Shown here one piece after another: positions 52,708 to 62,256 of a stretch of DNA of 64,000 nt. Source of the DNA: Arcobacter nitrofigilis DSM 7299 (GTDB taxonomy: Bacteria > Campylobacterota > Campylobacteria > Campylobacterales > Arcobacteraceae); assembly GCF_000092245.1 (NCBI RefSeq), contig NC_014166.1, forward strand, positions 2,480,001-2,544,000, written 5' to 3'. A program made the translations under genes and the position numbers. Positions within the stretch are counted from its first letter, which is position 1. Every line of letters begins with the position of its first letter. The notes below the pieces were generated by a model, which did no database searches, was not told the DNA's origin, and was given only the letters and a program-made list of their open reading frames with translations.

Positions 52708-54862
52708 TTTTGCCACCTTGAGTTGGTTTATATAGACCTTCTTTAGGTCCATCAAAAATAATATTTCCATTATCTAATACAATAACTCTATCAACAAGTT
52801 CTAATATTGAAGTTTTATGAGTAACTATAATTACAGTCTTATCATCAATAATATTTTTTAATTTGCCTATAAAAGCTTTCTCAGTTTGACTATCCATTGA
52901 ATTTGTTGGTTCATCTAACATCAAAATATTTGGATCTGAAATAAGTGCTCTTGCTAAAGTTACACTTTGTCTCTCCCCTCCGCTTAAACCATCACCTCTT
53001 TCACCTACCATTAAATCAAAGCCAGCTTCATGTCTACCCAAGAACTCATCAAGACCAGCGATTTTTGATACAGATATCAACTCTTCATCAGATACATATT
53101 GCTCACCAATTGTTATATTATCTTTTATAGTTCCCATAAATAAAAATGGTTCTTGTGGAACTACTCCAATTGAACTTCTTAAATCAATGGGATCAATTTG
53201 TCTAACATCAACTTCATCAACTAAGATTGAACCATTAGTAGGTTCGTATAGATTCATAATAAGTTTTAATAAAGTAGATTTTCCAGTACCAATTTTCCCT
53301 AAAATTGCTACTTTTTCACCTTTTTTAATTGTCACATTAAGATTATTTAGAATCTTATATTTACTTTCTTTGTATGAAAAGTCAACATTTTTAAATTCAA
53401 TATCACCATTTAAGTTAGGTCTACTAATGTAATTTTTATTTTCTTTTTCAACTGGCATTTTCATAATTTCATCTAGATTATTTAAGGAAAGCATAGTTTT
53501 ATCATATCTCATTATTAGAGAAACCAGTTGTGAAACTGGGGCTATTGTTCTGCCATTTAACATCATTGAGGCAATAATTGCACCCATTGTAATATCACCT
53601 TCTCCTGCTAAATAAACCCCACCTGCTACAATTGCTATATTTGAAAATTGTGCTATATAAGCTGTAAAGAAAGTAATACTTTGAGATAAGAATTGACCTT
53701 TATCCGCATAATGTACAGTTTTACCAACGCTTTGATCCCAATTTGTTCTCATTCTATTTTGAGCTTTTACACTTTTAATAATTTCAAGTCCAGTAACTGT
53801 CTCTATTAATGTAGTTTGTTTGATTTGCTCTTCTTTAACTGATTTTTCAATTATACTTTTTAAAGGTCTTTGCATATACCAAGATGTACCAATTGAAATA
53901 ACTACCGTTGCAAGGGTAATTAAAACAAGTGGTCCTGAGATATAAAATATTACAATTAAAAAAAATATAGCAAAAGGAAAATCTACAAAAGCAGCAACAG
54001 TTGCACTTGTAAAAAATTCTCGCACACTCTCAAAAGATTGTAATCTACTTACAAATTGTCCTGTTGAAGCTGGCTTTGAATCAATTTTTATGTTTAATAC
54101 ATGATTAAATAGTTTATTTGCAATAATTGTATCAGTTCTTTTACTAGCTATTCCTAAAAAATAGGATCTCAATATTTTCATTATAAAATCAAATAACATC
54201 ACAAAACTAATACCAATAAAAAGTACCCACATAGTAGCAATAGCATTATTTGGCAAGACCCTATCATAAACATTCATTGTAAATAAAGGTGTGGCTAAAA
54301 TAAAAAGATTTAAAAATAGTGATACAAGTATTACTTGATTATAAAGTCCTCTATTTCTTGCTAATGTTCCCCAAAACCACTCTTTTGGTGTTTCTACAAG
54401 AATTTCTTTATCTATTCTATTATTAAAATTATATTCTGGTTTTATAATTATTACTTCACCTATAAACTCTGAATTTAGCTTTTCTAAAGATATTTCACTC
54501 TCACCAGAGCTTACACCTGGAAGTATAATTTTTGCAGCTGAAACTTTTTCATTATAATCTAAAAGTACACAAGATCTATCTTTTTCCAATAATAAAACAG
54601 CAGGTAGTGCCAATTTTGTAAGATTTTGAACTTTATCTCTTTTTACAGTTTTTGTTGTTAGTCCAATTCTTTTAGAAGCTTTTATAAACATAGGTAAATC
54701 AAAAGATCTATTATGTATGGGAAGATTAAACTTTAAAGAACCTGCAGAAGTCTCTCTTTTATAATATTTTGCCAAAAAAAGTAGACACTCTAATAAAGTA
54801 TCCACTTCTCTTCTATCTTGTAAGGTGTTTAAATCTCGTTCTTCATCTCTTTTATCACTCAA
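52700..54862 (-). CDS. LapB-type type I secretion ABC transporter
   Basis: A 720-residue ABC exporter. The N-terminal 150 residues are a C39-like peptidase fold (LECLLFLAKYYKRETSAGS), apparently catalytically inactive as in LapB/HlyB. Six membrane helices lie between about 170 and 430. The nucleotide-binding domain has Walker A LGKIGTGKSTLL, signature LSGGERQSVTLARAL and Walker B NILMLDEPTNSMD, then H-loop VTHKTS. It exports the adhesin encoded downstream. It follows tolC by 21 bases and overlaps the HlyD-type gene by 8. Confidence 0.93.
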   Translation of the reverse strand: MSDKRDEERDLNTLQDRREVDTLLECLLFLAKYYKRETSAGSLKFNLPIHNRSFDLPMFIKASKRIGLTTKTVKRDKVQNLTKLALPAVLLLEKDRSCVLLDYNEKVSAAKIILPGVSSGESEISLEKLNSEFIGEVIIIKPEYNFNNRIDKEILVETPKEWFWGTLARNRGLYNQVILVSLFLNLFILATPLFTMNVYDRVLPNNAIATMWVLFIGISFVMLFDFIMKILRSYFLGIASKRTDTIIANKLFNHVLNIKIDSKPASTGQFVSRLQSFESVREFFTSATVAAFVDFPFAIFFLIVIFYISGPLVLITLATVVISIGTSWYMQRPLKSIIEKSVKEEQIKQTTLIETVTGLEIIKSVKAQNRMRTNWDQSVGKTVHYADKGQFLSQSITFFTAYIAQFSNIAIVAGGVYLAGEGDITMGAIIASMMLNGRTIAPVSQLVSLIMRYDKTMLSLNNLDEIMKMPVEKENKNYISRPNLNGDIEFKNVDFSYKESKYKILNNLNVTIKKGEKVAILGKIGTGKSTLLKLIMNLYEPTNGSILVDEVDVRQIDPIDLRSSIGVVPQEPFLFMGTIKDNITIGEQYVSDEELISVSKIAGLDEFLGRHEAGFDLMVGERGDGLSGGERQSVTLARALISDPNILMLDEPTNSMDSQTEKAFIGKLKNIIDDKTVIIVTHKTSILELVDRVIVLDNGNIIFDGPKEGLYKPTQGGKNE

Positions 54863-54883
54863 AATAGGCCTTTCTTATAATTT

Positions 54884-56698
54884 TTAGTTATATTTTAAAT
54901 ATAACTTTTGGTGTTTATTTACTTTATCAATTAATGGCTTATTTGCAAGTACATTTTTAGATAATGTTTTCATATCTTCTTCTGCATCATTGTACGTTTT
55001 GTAATTGCCATATAAAATTTTTGTATATTTTTTATCTTTTCCAAATTCATAAATAAATGCTTTATCACTTAAGTTATTGTCTAATACAAAATCTCTAGCT
55101 CTTTTTAATGCACTAAAAGTTGCTAAGTTTATTATAAAGTTATTTTTTGGTGCAGATAACAAGGCATTATCGATTTTAGATTTTTTTTCAACTAAATCTT
55201 TATTTTTATCTATCATGTCTTGTGTTTTTATTATCTTTTTAGTATCAACAGTTTTTTGTTCATCTTTTTCCTTAGATAAATTAAAAGATTCAATTATAGA
55301 ACTATCAGAATTACTTATCAAACTATTCAAATCTTCTTGTGTACTCTTATTTTGTTTATCTACTGCAAATTCTATTACTCTTGGTTTTACCTCTTCACAG
55401 TTTTGGTTCTTCGATTCTAAAATATTATCTGTCAATGATGAAAAATTATACATTAATTGATAATAGTTTACTATTCTATTATATTCTAAGTCTATTAATG
55501 TTTTTACTGATTCAAATAGCTCATCTTGTGCATTTAAGATATCAATGAAAGTTCTTGTTCCTGCTGAAAATTGCTCTTTATATATATCTACTATATTTGT
55601 ATTCGCTTTAACATATTTTTCTACATCTGCTATTCTTTCTTTATATTTCTCATTTTTACCATATAATGATTTTACATTAGAAACTATTTCACCTGTGATA
55701 TCATCTAAATTCTTCTTTTGTTCATTTAAAAATATTCTCTCTTGTTCTGTTGCTACTTTATCTTTATTCCCATTATACAAGTTCCAGTTAAAATTCAATC
55801 TTGCTGCAACATTTTTTGTTGTCCCATCTCCCAACAAATCTATATTTTTATCTAATGATGCTCTTAATTCTAAATTCAATTCCGGTAAAAACTTACCTTT
55901 TGCTTGCACTATTTTCTCTCTTTGTGCTTTTATTTTCTCTATTTGTTCTTTTATTTTACTATTATCTAGCACTGCTCTTTTGATAGCCTCTTCTAAGGTT
56001 TTTGGTATTTTTGTTTCATCTATTACTGGTCTACACATCTTACCTTTTGGTTTTATACCTACATATCTTATATATGATGCGATTGCTGTATCTTTCTTAT
56101 CCTCTTCATCTACATATTTATTTTTTACTAAATTCAATTTTGATGATACTTGATAGGTCTCTAATATCTCTCCACTTATCTTCTCATTCTCTTTTGCCAT
56201 TGTCATATTATCTTCATTTAGTTTTACCATATTTTTGGTAACTCTTAATCTCTCATCACTTTTTACTAAGTCCGTATATACTTTTACTGCTTCTAATACT
56301 GTTGATTCTATTGCATCAAAACTTCTATATCTATTTGACAAATCTTCGTATTTTGATTGTGCTACTTGCGATGGTGTTATCCCTCCATCATACAAATATT
56401 GTTTTAATATTACTGTTCCCAAAAATCCATCTTGTTTTGTCCATTGTCCATCTGTACTTGAACTCTTCCTATCTTTATTATCTTTTGAGGTCTCCAAATA
56501 TGTTTCTAAATTTACTTTTGGCAGATAATTACCCTCTCTGTCATCCACATATTTACTATAGCCTTTTTGGTTTTCCAGCTCAGATTGAACATTTGGATTA
56601 TTTATTAAAACTTTAGATACTGTATCTTTTAAACTTACCGCATTTAATTCAATTAAAAAGAATGAAGAAGTCATAATAAAAATAAATAAATTTTTCAT
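54884..56698 (-). CDS. TolC-family outer membrane protein with SPOR-like tail
   Basis: A 604-residue outer-membrane channel. Signal peptide (about 1-20), then two TolC helical-barrel halves (about 22-430; QYLYDGGITPSQVAQSKYED, NFNWNLYNGNKDKVATEQER). Residues about 430-520 are a Lys/Ser-rich linker, and about 520-604 look like a SPOR-type domain (IINLATFSALKRARDFVLDN, ILYGNYKTYNDAEEDMKTLS). This tail is missing from the paralogue at 57520, which otherwise is nearly identical through the central part. First gene of the exporter operon. Confidence 0.87.
   Translation of the reverse strand: MKNLFIFIMTSSFFLIELNAVSLKDTVSKVLINNPNVQSELENQKGYSKYVDDREGNYLPKVNLETYLETSKDNKDRKSSSTDGQWTKQDGFLGTVILKQYLYDGGITPSQVAQSKYEDLSNRYRSFDAIESTVLEAVKVYTDLVKSDERLRVTKNMVKLNEDNMTMAKENEKISGEILETYQVSSKLNLVKNKYVDEEDKKDTAIASYIRYVGIKPKGKMCRPVIDETKIPKTLEEAIKRAVLDNSKIKEQIEKIKAQREKIVQAKGKFLPELNLELRASLDKNIDLLGDGTTKNVAARLNFNWNLYNGNKDKVATEQERIFLNEQKKNLDDITGEIVSNVKSLYGKNEKYKERIADVEKYVKANTNIVDIYKEQFSAGTRTFIDILNAQDELFESVKTLIDLEYNRIVNYYQLMYNFSSLTDNILESKNQNCEEVKPRVIEFAVDKQNKSTQEDLNSLISNSDSSIIESFNLSKEKDEQKTVDTKKIIKTQDMIDKNKDLVEKKSKIDNALLSAPKNNFIINLATFSALKRARDFVLDNNLSDKAFIYEFGKDKKYTKILYGNYKTYNDAEEDMKTLSKNVLANKPLIDKVNKHQKLYLKYN
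55270..56500. repeat. Block duplicated at 57555-58785 (tolC paralogues)
   Basis: The two tolC copies align at a constant offset of 2285 bases. The middle, about 55800-56040 and its copy, appears identical or nearly so over hundreds of bases, including third codon positions, while both gene ends differ. This indicates recent duplication or gene conversion. Confidence 0.85.
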
Positions 56699-56723
56699 AT
56701 ATTTCCTTAATATAAAACTTATA

Positions 56724-56746
56724 TATAATTTATTTTATTATATAAT
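56724..56746. promoter_or_regulatory. Divergent promoters of tolC and the response regulator
   Basis: In the 79-base gap, ATTATATAAT (56737-56746) gives a TATAAT box on both strands: 38 bases from tolC and 31 bases from the regulator. A further TATAAT lies at 56724-56729 on the plus strand. Overlap would let one regulator affect both genes. -35 boxes are weak. Confidence 0.4.
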
Positions 56747-56777
56747 TGAAAGAATTATAGCAAAATTAGGTTAATAA

Positions 56778-57512
56778 ATGATTACAAGTAAATTACAGAC
56801 CATTAATAATAAGCTTTTACTTGACAAAATCCTAAAAGATATTAGTGTCATATATATAGAGGATGAACCTAATATTAGGACAAATATAACTAAAACGTTA
56901 AAACTTATTGTAAGTAATGTTTTTGATCTTCCAAACACATCAAATGCACTTGAAATACTTAATAATAATAAAATTGATTTAATTATTTGTGATATAAATC
57001 TACCAAAACAGAATGGAATTGATTTTATTAAAATAATTAGAAAAAAATACCCGAAATTACCAACTATTATATTAAGTGCTTCAACTGATAAAAAATATTT
57101 GCTAGAAGCTACAAGATTAAAATTGATTGACTATTTAGTAAAACCTATTGATTTTACTATTTTACAAAATGCTTTACAAAAAGTTTCACTTGAAATATTA
57201 GATGAAGGCAGATATATACTCAACTTTAAAGATAATATCTATTATAACTTTTTAGAGAAAAAATTATATAAACAAAATATTGAAAATAATATTTCTTTGA
57301 CATCAAATGAAATTTTATTATTAGATTTTTTAATCATCAATGACCAAAGACTCGTATCTCAAGAAGAGATAAAAGATATTGTTTGGGATAATGAAGAGTA
57401 TGTCACTGACTCTGCTTTAAAAAATTTAATTAGCAAATTACGAAAAAAAATAGGTAAAAATAGTATTATTAATACATCTGGATTTGGCTATAAGGTAGAC
57501 TATAATAGTTGA
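56778..57512 (+). CDS. OmpR-type response regulator
   Basis: A 244-residue two-domain regulator. Receiver (about 20-140): IYIEDE acidic pocket (Glu28, Asp29), phosphoacceptor Asp72 in CDINLPKQNG, Ser100 in LSAS and Lys122 in LVKPI. C-terminal winged helix (about 165-244) with SLTSNEILLLDFLI, LVSQEEIKDIVWD and LRKKIGKNSIINTSGFGYKV, the OmpR/PhoB DNA-binding form. It sits between two tolC paralogues; the soluble kinase at 49733 is the nearest candidate partner. Probably controls the adhesin or exporter. Confidence 0.9.
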   Translation: MITSKLQTINNKLLLDKILKDISVIYIEDEPNIRTNITKTLKLIVSNVFDLPNTSNALEILNNNKIDLIICDINLPKQNGIDFIKIIRKKYPKLPTIILSASTDKKYLLEATRLKLIDYLVKPIDFTILQNALQKVSLEILDEGRYILNFKDNIYYNFLEKKLYKQNIENNISLTSNEILLLDFLIINDQRLVSQEEIKDIVWDNEEYVTDSALKNLISKLRKKIGKNSIINTSGFGYKVDYNS

Positions 57513-57534
57513 TTTCCTATTATAGTCTATTTTT
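57496..57534 (+). terminator. Terminator of the response regulator gene
   Basis: A perfect 13-bp stem (TAGACTATAATAG with its complement, 8-base loop) overlaps the regulator stop and is followed by TTTTTAT. The stop of the converging tolC copy lies inside it. Confidence 0.8.
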
Positions 57535-58986
57535 ATAAAGTTTGTTTTTTATTTCTTTAGATAACTTAAAAGATTCAATTATAGAACTATCAGAATCACT
57601 TATCAAACTATTTAAATCTTCTTGTGTAGTCTTATTTTGTTTATCTGGTGCAAACTCTATTATTCTTGGTTTTACCTCTTCACAGTTTTGGTTCTTTGAT
57701 TTTAATATATTATCTGTTAATGATGAAAAATTATACATTAATTGATAATAGTTTACTATTCTACTATATTCTAAATCTATTAATGTTTTTACTGATTCAA
57801 ACAGCTCATCTTGTGCATTTAAGATATCAATGAAAGTTCTTGTTCCTGCTGAAAATTGCTCTTTATATATATCTACTATATTTGTATTCGCTTTTACATA
57901 CCCTTCTGTCTCAGCTATTCTTGCTTTATATTTCTCATTTTTGCCATATAATGATTTTACATTAGAAACTATTTCACCTGTGATATCATCTAAATTCTTC
58001 TTTTGTTCATTTAAAAATATTCTCTCTTGTTCTGTTGCTACTTTATCTTTATTCCCATTATACAAGTTCCAGTTAAAATTCAATCTTGCTGCAACATTTT
58101 TTGTTGTCCCATCTCCCAACAAATCTATATTTTTATCTAATGATGCTCTTAATTCTAAATTCAATTCCGGTAAAAACTTACCTTTTGCTTGCACTATTTT
58201 CTCTCTTTGTGCTTTTATTTTCTCTATTTGTTCTTTTATTTTACTATTATCTAGCACTGCTCTTTTGATAGCCTCTTCTAAGGTTTTTGGTATTTTTGTT
58301 TCATCTATTACTGGTCTACACATCTTACCTTTTGGTTTTATACCTACATATCTTATATATGATGCAATTGCGGTATCTTTCTTATCCTCTTCATCTATAT
58401 ATTTATCTTTTACTAGATGCAATTTTGATGATACTTGATAGGTCTCTAATATCTCTCCACTTATCTTCTCATTCTCTTTTGCCATTGTCATATTATCTTC
58501 ATTTAGTTTTACCATATTTTTGGTAACTCTTAATCTCTCATCACTTTTTACTAAGTCCGTATATACTTTTACTGCTTCTAATACTGTTGATTCTATTGCA
58601 TCAAAACTTCTATATCTATTTGACAAATCTTCGTATTTTGATTGTGCTACTTGCGATGGTGTTATCCCTCCATCATACAAATATTGTTTTAATATTACTG
58701 TTCCCAAAAATCCATCTTGTTTTGTCCATTGCCCATCTGTACTTGAACTCTTCCTATCTTTATTATCTTTTGAGGTCTCTACATATGTCTGTAAATCCAA
58801 GGTTGGCAAATAATTACCTTCTCGATCATCTACATACTTACTGTAGCCTTTTTGTTGTTCTAATTCTGCTTGAATAGTAGGGTTATCAAGTATTACAGTG
58901 GATACAGTGTCTTTTAGACTTACGGCATTTAAACTTGAGTTTATAATTAGTATTGTAATCAAATATAAAAAGAATTTATTTTGCAA
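57520..58986 (-). CDS. Second TolC-family outer membrane protein, short form
   Basis: A 488-residue TolC channel. Signal peptide about 1-20 and both helical-barrel halves are present, with the same central motifs as the copy at 54884. It ends at SKEIKNKLYKNRL where the other continues into a linker and SPOR-like tail, so it is about 115 residues shorter. The N-terminal 70 residues and the tail differ, whereas the core is almost identical in DNA. It is not adjacent to an ABC gene; it may supply a second exporter or be a copy left by duplication. Confidence 0.87.
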   Translation of the reverse strand: MQNKFFLYLITILIINSSLNAVSLKDTVSTVILDNPTIQAELEQQKGYSKYVDDREGNYLPTLDLQTYVETSKDNKDRKSSSTDGQWTKQDGFLGTVILKQYLYDGGITPSQVAQSKYEDLSNRYRSFDAIESTVLEAVKVYTDLVKSDERLRVTKNMVKLNEDNMTMAKENEKISGEILETYQVSSKLHLVKDKYIDEEDKKDTAIASYIRYVGIKPKGKMCRPVIDETKIPKTLEEAIKRAVLDNSKIKEQIEKIKAQREKIVQAKGKFLPELNLELRASLDKNIDLLGDGTTKNVAARLNFNWNLYNGNKDKVATEQERIFLNEQKKNLDDITGEIVSNVKSLYGKNEKYKARIAETEGYVKANTNIVDIYKEQFSAGTRTFIDILNAQDELFESVKTLIDLEYSRIVNYYQLMYNFSSLTDNILKSKNQNCEEVKPRIIEFAPDKQNKTTQEDLNSLISDSDSSIIESFKLSKEIKNKLYKNRL

Positions 58987-59211
58987 AGTAGTTCCTTATA
59001 AGTAATCTTAAAATATAATAAAGTTTATTATTATATCTTAATTAAATTTAATTATACAACTTTTTTGTATAAATTATAAAATTAATAAGTTTTATAATTA
59101 TTTATTATAATTATAATTATCTGTAATTTTATAATTAAAAAATTAATTTAATTATTTAAAAGTATAAAGAGAATTAGTGTCAGAGTAGTATCAAAGCATA
59201 TAGAAAACTAA
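58987..59211. other. Very AT-rich gap between tolC copy and MMPL gene
   Basis: This 225-base gap is about 85% A+T with runs like TTATAATTATAATTAT and several weak -10-like boxes for the tolC copy. A hairpin with 11-bp arms (CATATAGAAAA, 59197-59225) overlaps the MMPL stop but lacks a U-tract; a weak terminator is possible. No ORF is supported. Confidence 0.5.
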
Positions 59212-61665
59212 TTATTTTCTATATGGTTTGAAAATAATTAGTAATCTTGGAAGAAGAAGTAAGGCAGAGCATAACATTGCAATCATAACAATTACAGTTA
59301 GTAATCCAAAATAAATAGTTGGAATAAGGTTTGATAAAACTAAAATTGAAAAACCAAGTACTACTACTAAAGTAGTATAATACATAGCATAACCAATACT
59401 GGCATGGGATCTTTTCATAGCTTCAATATAATTATGATCTACTTTAAATTCCTCTTTAAATCTATGGATATAATGTATAGTATCATCAACACCAATTCCT
59501 ATACTAATAGCCGCAATTGTTATTGTCATAATATCTAAAGGAATACCAAGCCAACCCATTATCCCAAAGACAATGCCAATAGGAACAATATTAGTAATTA
59601 TAGCAATAAGTGCAACTTTTATTGATCTAAATAAAACAATAAACATCAAAAATAAAATGGCAATTACAAATCCTAAAGTTTTAATTTGAGAATTAAAAAG
59701 TGACTGAAGCATATTATTATATAAAACCATAAGACCAGTTACTTTGTAAGTCGCTTCAGTTTGTGGAACTATTTTACCCAACTCTTTTTTTATCTTGATT
59801 AAAAAATCGTTTCTTCTAAGATTTGGATTTGAATCTATTATTCTAAGACTAAATCTGGCCTCATTTTTTTTAATATCTATATAAGGAGACAATATTAGAT
59901 TCTTGTATTTTTCTGGCAATTTATTATATAAAAGGGCTAATTTAAAACCATCAAGTGGTTTACCTTTATTTAAAGTTTTCCCTATTTTTAATAGTGTTGC
60001 TAAAGATTGAACATTACCCACTGCAGATAAACTCTCTAAATAATTATGCACTTTCATAATCAAATTCATCTTATCTTCTGTAAACCAATATTGGGCATCA
60101 TTTGAAGTTGATTCAAACTCATCTTCAAAAGAAAAATCATCTGAAGAAGACTCTTTTTTAGGTTTCTTATCAACTTTAAAATCTAAAATAATATCTAAAG
60201 GTGTTGTTCCACCAAGTTTTTTATCAATTACTTCCATACCTTTATAAATCTGAGTATCTTTTTTAAAATAATTAATAAAAGAGTTTTCAACTTTTAATTT
60301 TGAAGTTCCAGTTAAACTAAAAACTATAATTAAAGCCGTTCCTATAAAGATGTATTTTGATTTTTTTTCTACTATATATGAAGTCAAAGAAGAATGATTT
60401 TCAAGTTTTTTATGGGGTCTTTTTATTTCACTCATTATTAAAATTGCAGGAAAAACAATAAATGAGATAAGCAAAGACATTGCAATACCGGCACTCATCA
60501 TCCAACCAAGATTTATAACAGGAACAATTCCTGAAAATACTAAAGAACCAAAACCAGCAATAGTGGTAATAATTGCAAAAAATGAAGGATTTAGTTTTGA
60601 AAGCATTGTATTTATTACTAATTTATACTGACTAGCATGTATAAATCTTCCACTTAGTTCTCTATATCGCACTATTAAATGTAACACAATAGAGATAGTA
60701 ATTATTAACTGCAAGGCAATAAAATTAGAAGAGATAACAGTTATCTCCCAACCAAATAGCCCAAGTATTCCAGAAGTTGCAATAACGGATAAGATACAAA
60801 TCAAAATAGGTAGAGTTATCCAAATGACTTGTCTAAATATTACCCATAAAACAACAATCAAAATAAATACAAGTGTAGTTCCATAAACTGCTAAATCATC
60901 TTTTACAAAGCTAATAACATCATTGGCAATCATACTTGTTCCACCTAGGAATAGTGTTGCTTGATTATCATATTTTTTTATTATTGCTCTTACATCTAAA
61001 ATATTCTGATGTTCTTCATTTCTAAGTTTATCTCTATATACTTTGAATTCATTTTTTACACGTTCTAGTTCAATAGCTTCAGCACTAGTGATGGTTCCAT
61101 CTCTTTGTTTTTTTATTAGAGCATTTCTTTTATCTAAAAAGTTAAAGTATTTATCATCTCTAATCAAATTTATAACTATTGAGGTGGTTTTAAAATCACT
61201 ACTTACAAGGGCATTTTTATACAAGGGACTGGTAAGAAACTCTTTTTTTGCAAGTTTTTTATCCACATCTTTATCTTCTAAAAGATTTACTTTATCTACA
61301 AGATCTTTTATCTCTCTTACAGGTGATTCAAGCATAGGAACAGTTAAAATTGATGTTACTGATTCTACTCTTGGAAGTTTTTCCAAATCACTTGAAATAT
61401 CTCTTATCAAATCTAAACTACTTTTTGATAATAAATCATGTTTAGGAGTTACCGCTAAAACTAAAATATCTCTATTTTTATATCTTTTATTAACTTCTCT
61501 TGTTAGTTTTAGGTCTTTGTCATTTTCTAAAAGTAGTGTTTCTGAAGAAGCATCAATTTGTAATTTTGTAGCATAGTATCCTAAAAAAGATATCAATAAT
61601 AAAAGAGCCACAAGAACTCTTTTAGGATTATTTAAAATAAATTTATCAAAAAATGATTTCATCAA
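59212..61665 (-). CDS. MMPL/RND-family transporter
   Basis: An 817-residue membrane protein in the RND/MMPL (hydrophobe exporter) class. Two repeats, each with one helix (about 15-32 and 430-448), a large periplasmic domain, and five helices (about 265-420 and 660-810). The second repeat has GIGVDDTIHYIHRFKEE (about 733-749), a typical MMPL motif with charged residues for proton flow. It follows mlaC with a 4-base overlap, so it likely powers the movement of lipids handled by MlaA and MlaC. The same trio is known in Campylobacter jejuni. Confidence 0.88.
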   Translation of the reverse strand: MMKSFFDKFILNNPKRVLVALLLLISFLGYYATKLQIDASSETLLLENDKDLKLTREVNKRYKNRDILVLAVTPKHDLLSKSSLDLIRDISSDLEKLPRVESVTSILTVPMLESPVREIKDLVDKVNLLEDKDVDKKLAKKEFLTSPLYKNALVSSDFKTTSIVINLIRDDKYFNFLDKRNALIKKQRDGTITSAEAIELERVKNEFKVYRDKLRNEEHQNILDVRAIIKKYDNQATLFLGGTSMIANDVISFVKDDLAVYGTTLVFILIVVLWVIFRQVIWITLPILICILSVIATSGILGLFGWEITVISSNFIALQLIITISIVLHLIVRYRELSGRFIHASQYKLVINTMLSKLNPSFFAIITTIAGFGSLVFSGIVPVINLGWMMSAGIAMSLLISFIVFPAILIMSEIKRPHKKLENHSSLTSYIVEKKSKYIFIGTALIIVFSLTGTSKLKVENSFINYFKKDTQIYKGMEVIDKKLGGTTPLDIILDFKVDKKPKKESSSDDFSFEDEFESTSNDAQYWFTEDKMNLIMKVHNYLESLSAVGNVQSLATLLKIGKTLNKGKPLDGFKLALLYNKLPEKYKNLILSPYIDIKKNEARFSLRIIDSNPNLRRNDFLIKIKKELGKIVPQTEATYKVTGLMVLYNNMLQSLFNSQIKTLGFVIAILFLMFIVLFRSIKVALIAIITNIVPIGIVFGIMGWLGIPLDIMTITIAAISIGIGVDDTIHYIHRFKEEFKVDHNYIEAMKRSHASIGYAMYYTTLVVVLGFSILVLSNLIPTIYFGLLTVIVMIAMLCSALLLLPRLLIIFKPYRK

Positions 61666-62252
61666 TTGGTTGTTTTCGTATTTAACGTAAGCAATAAATC
61701 TTTAAAACTTTTATTTTTCAAATATCCTGCAAACTGTTGTCTGTATGTTTGCATAATACTAACTCCTATGATATTTACATCATAAATAAGCCAATCATCA
61801 TTTGAGTTTTTATAAAACTTGTACTCAATCTCATACTTATCATCTTTTCCAATTAAATATGTTATTAATCTAATTCTTTTAGGATTTAGTTTATCTAGAC
61901 TATCTATTTTTATTTTTTGATTTGTATAAAGATCTAGTTTATCAATATATGAGTTTTTTAATTTTGTTTCAAAAAGCTTTGTAAATTCAGCTTTTTCTTC
62001 ATTTGATAAATTCTTCCAATCTTTTCCTAATGCGATTTGAGACATAACATTATAATCAAAAAGAGAATCCATAATAAAAAAAATCTTATCAGTTCTCTCT
62101 TTTAGTGTTTTATCTTTTTGTTGTAAAATTGATATAACATTATCAATCTTTTCTTGCATCACATCTTTTATTTTAGACTCTTCAATTGCAAATAAACTCT
62201 TTGAAAGAATCAATAACGAGAAGATTAAAACTAAAAACTTATTACCTATCAT
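61662..62252 (-). CDS. mlaC: MlaC-family periplasmic lipid carrier
   Basis: A 196-residue exported protein with signal peptide (about 1-22, ending at LFA-IEE). The MlaC/Ttg2D fold is shown by ALGKDWKNLSNEEKAEFTKL (about 76-95), then FETKLKNSYIDKLDLYTNQK and a strand pair ending DWLIYDVNIIGVSIMQTYRQ. MlaC shuttles phospholipid between outer-membrane MlaA and an inner-membrane partner. It overlaps the MMPL gene by 4 bases and follows mlaA by 4. Confidence 0.88.
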   Translation of the reverse strand: MIGNKFLVLIFSLLILSKSLFAIEESKIKDVMQEKIDNVISILQQKDKTLKERTDKIFFIMDSLFDYNVMSQIALGKDWKNLSNEEKAEFTKLFETKLKNSYIDKLDLYTNQKIKIDSLDKLNPKRIRLITYLIGKDDKYEIEYKFYKNSNDDWLIYDVNIIGVSIMQTYRQQFAGYLKNKSFKDLLLTLNTKTTN

Positions 62253-62256
62253 TTAA

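Noticed and set aside
55545..56153. 202-residue plus-strand frame opposite tolC, and its twin at 57830-58438
   Set aside because: It mirrors the tolC coding strand; duplicated only because the tolC core is duplicated; hydrophobic composition reflects antisense of Lys/Asp-rich codons.
59197..59225. Strong terminator after the MMPL gene
   Set aside because: An 11-bp hairpin is present but overlaps the stop codon and has no U-tract, so it is noted only as weak.
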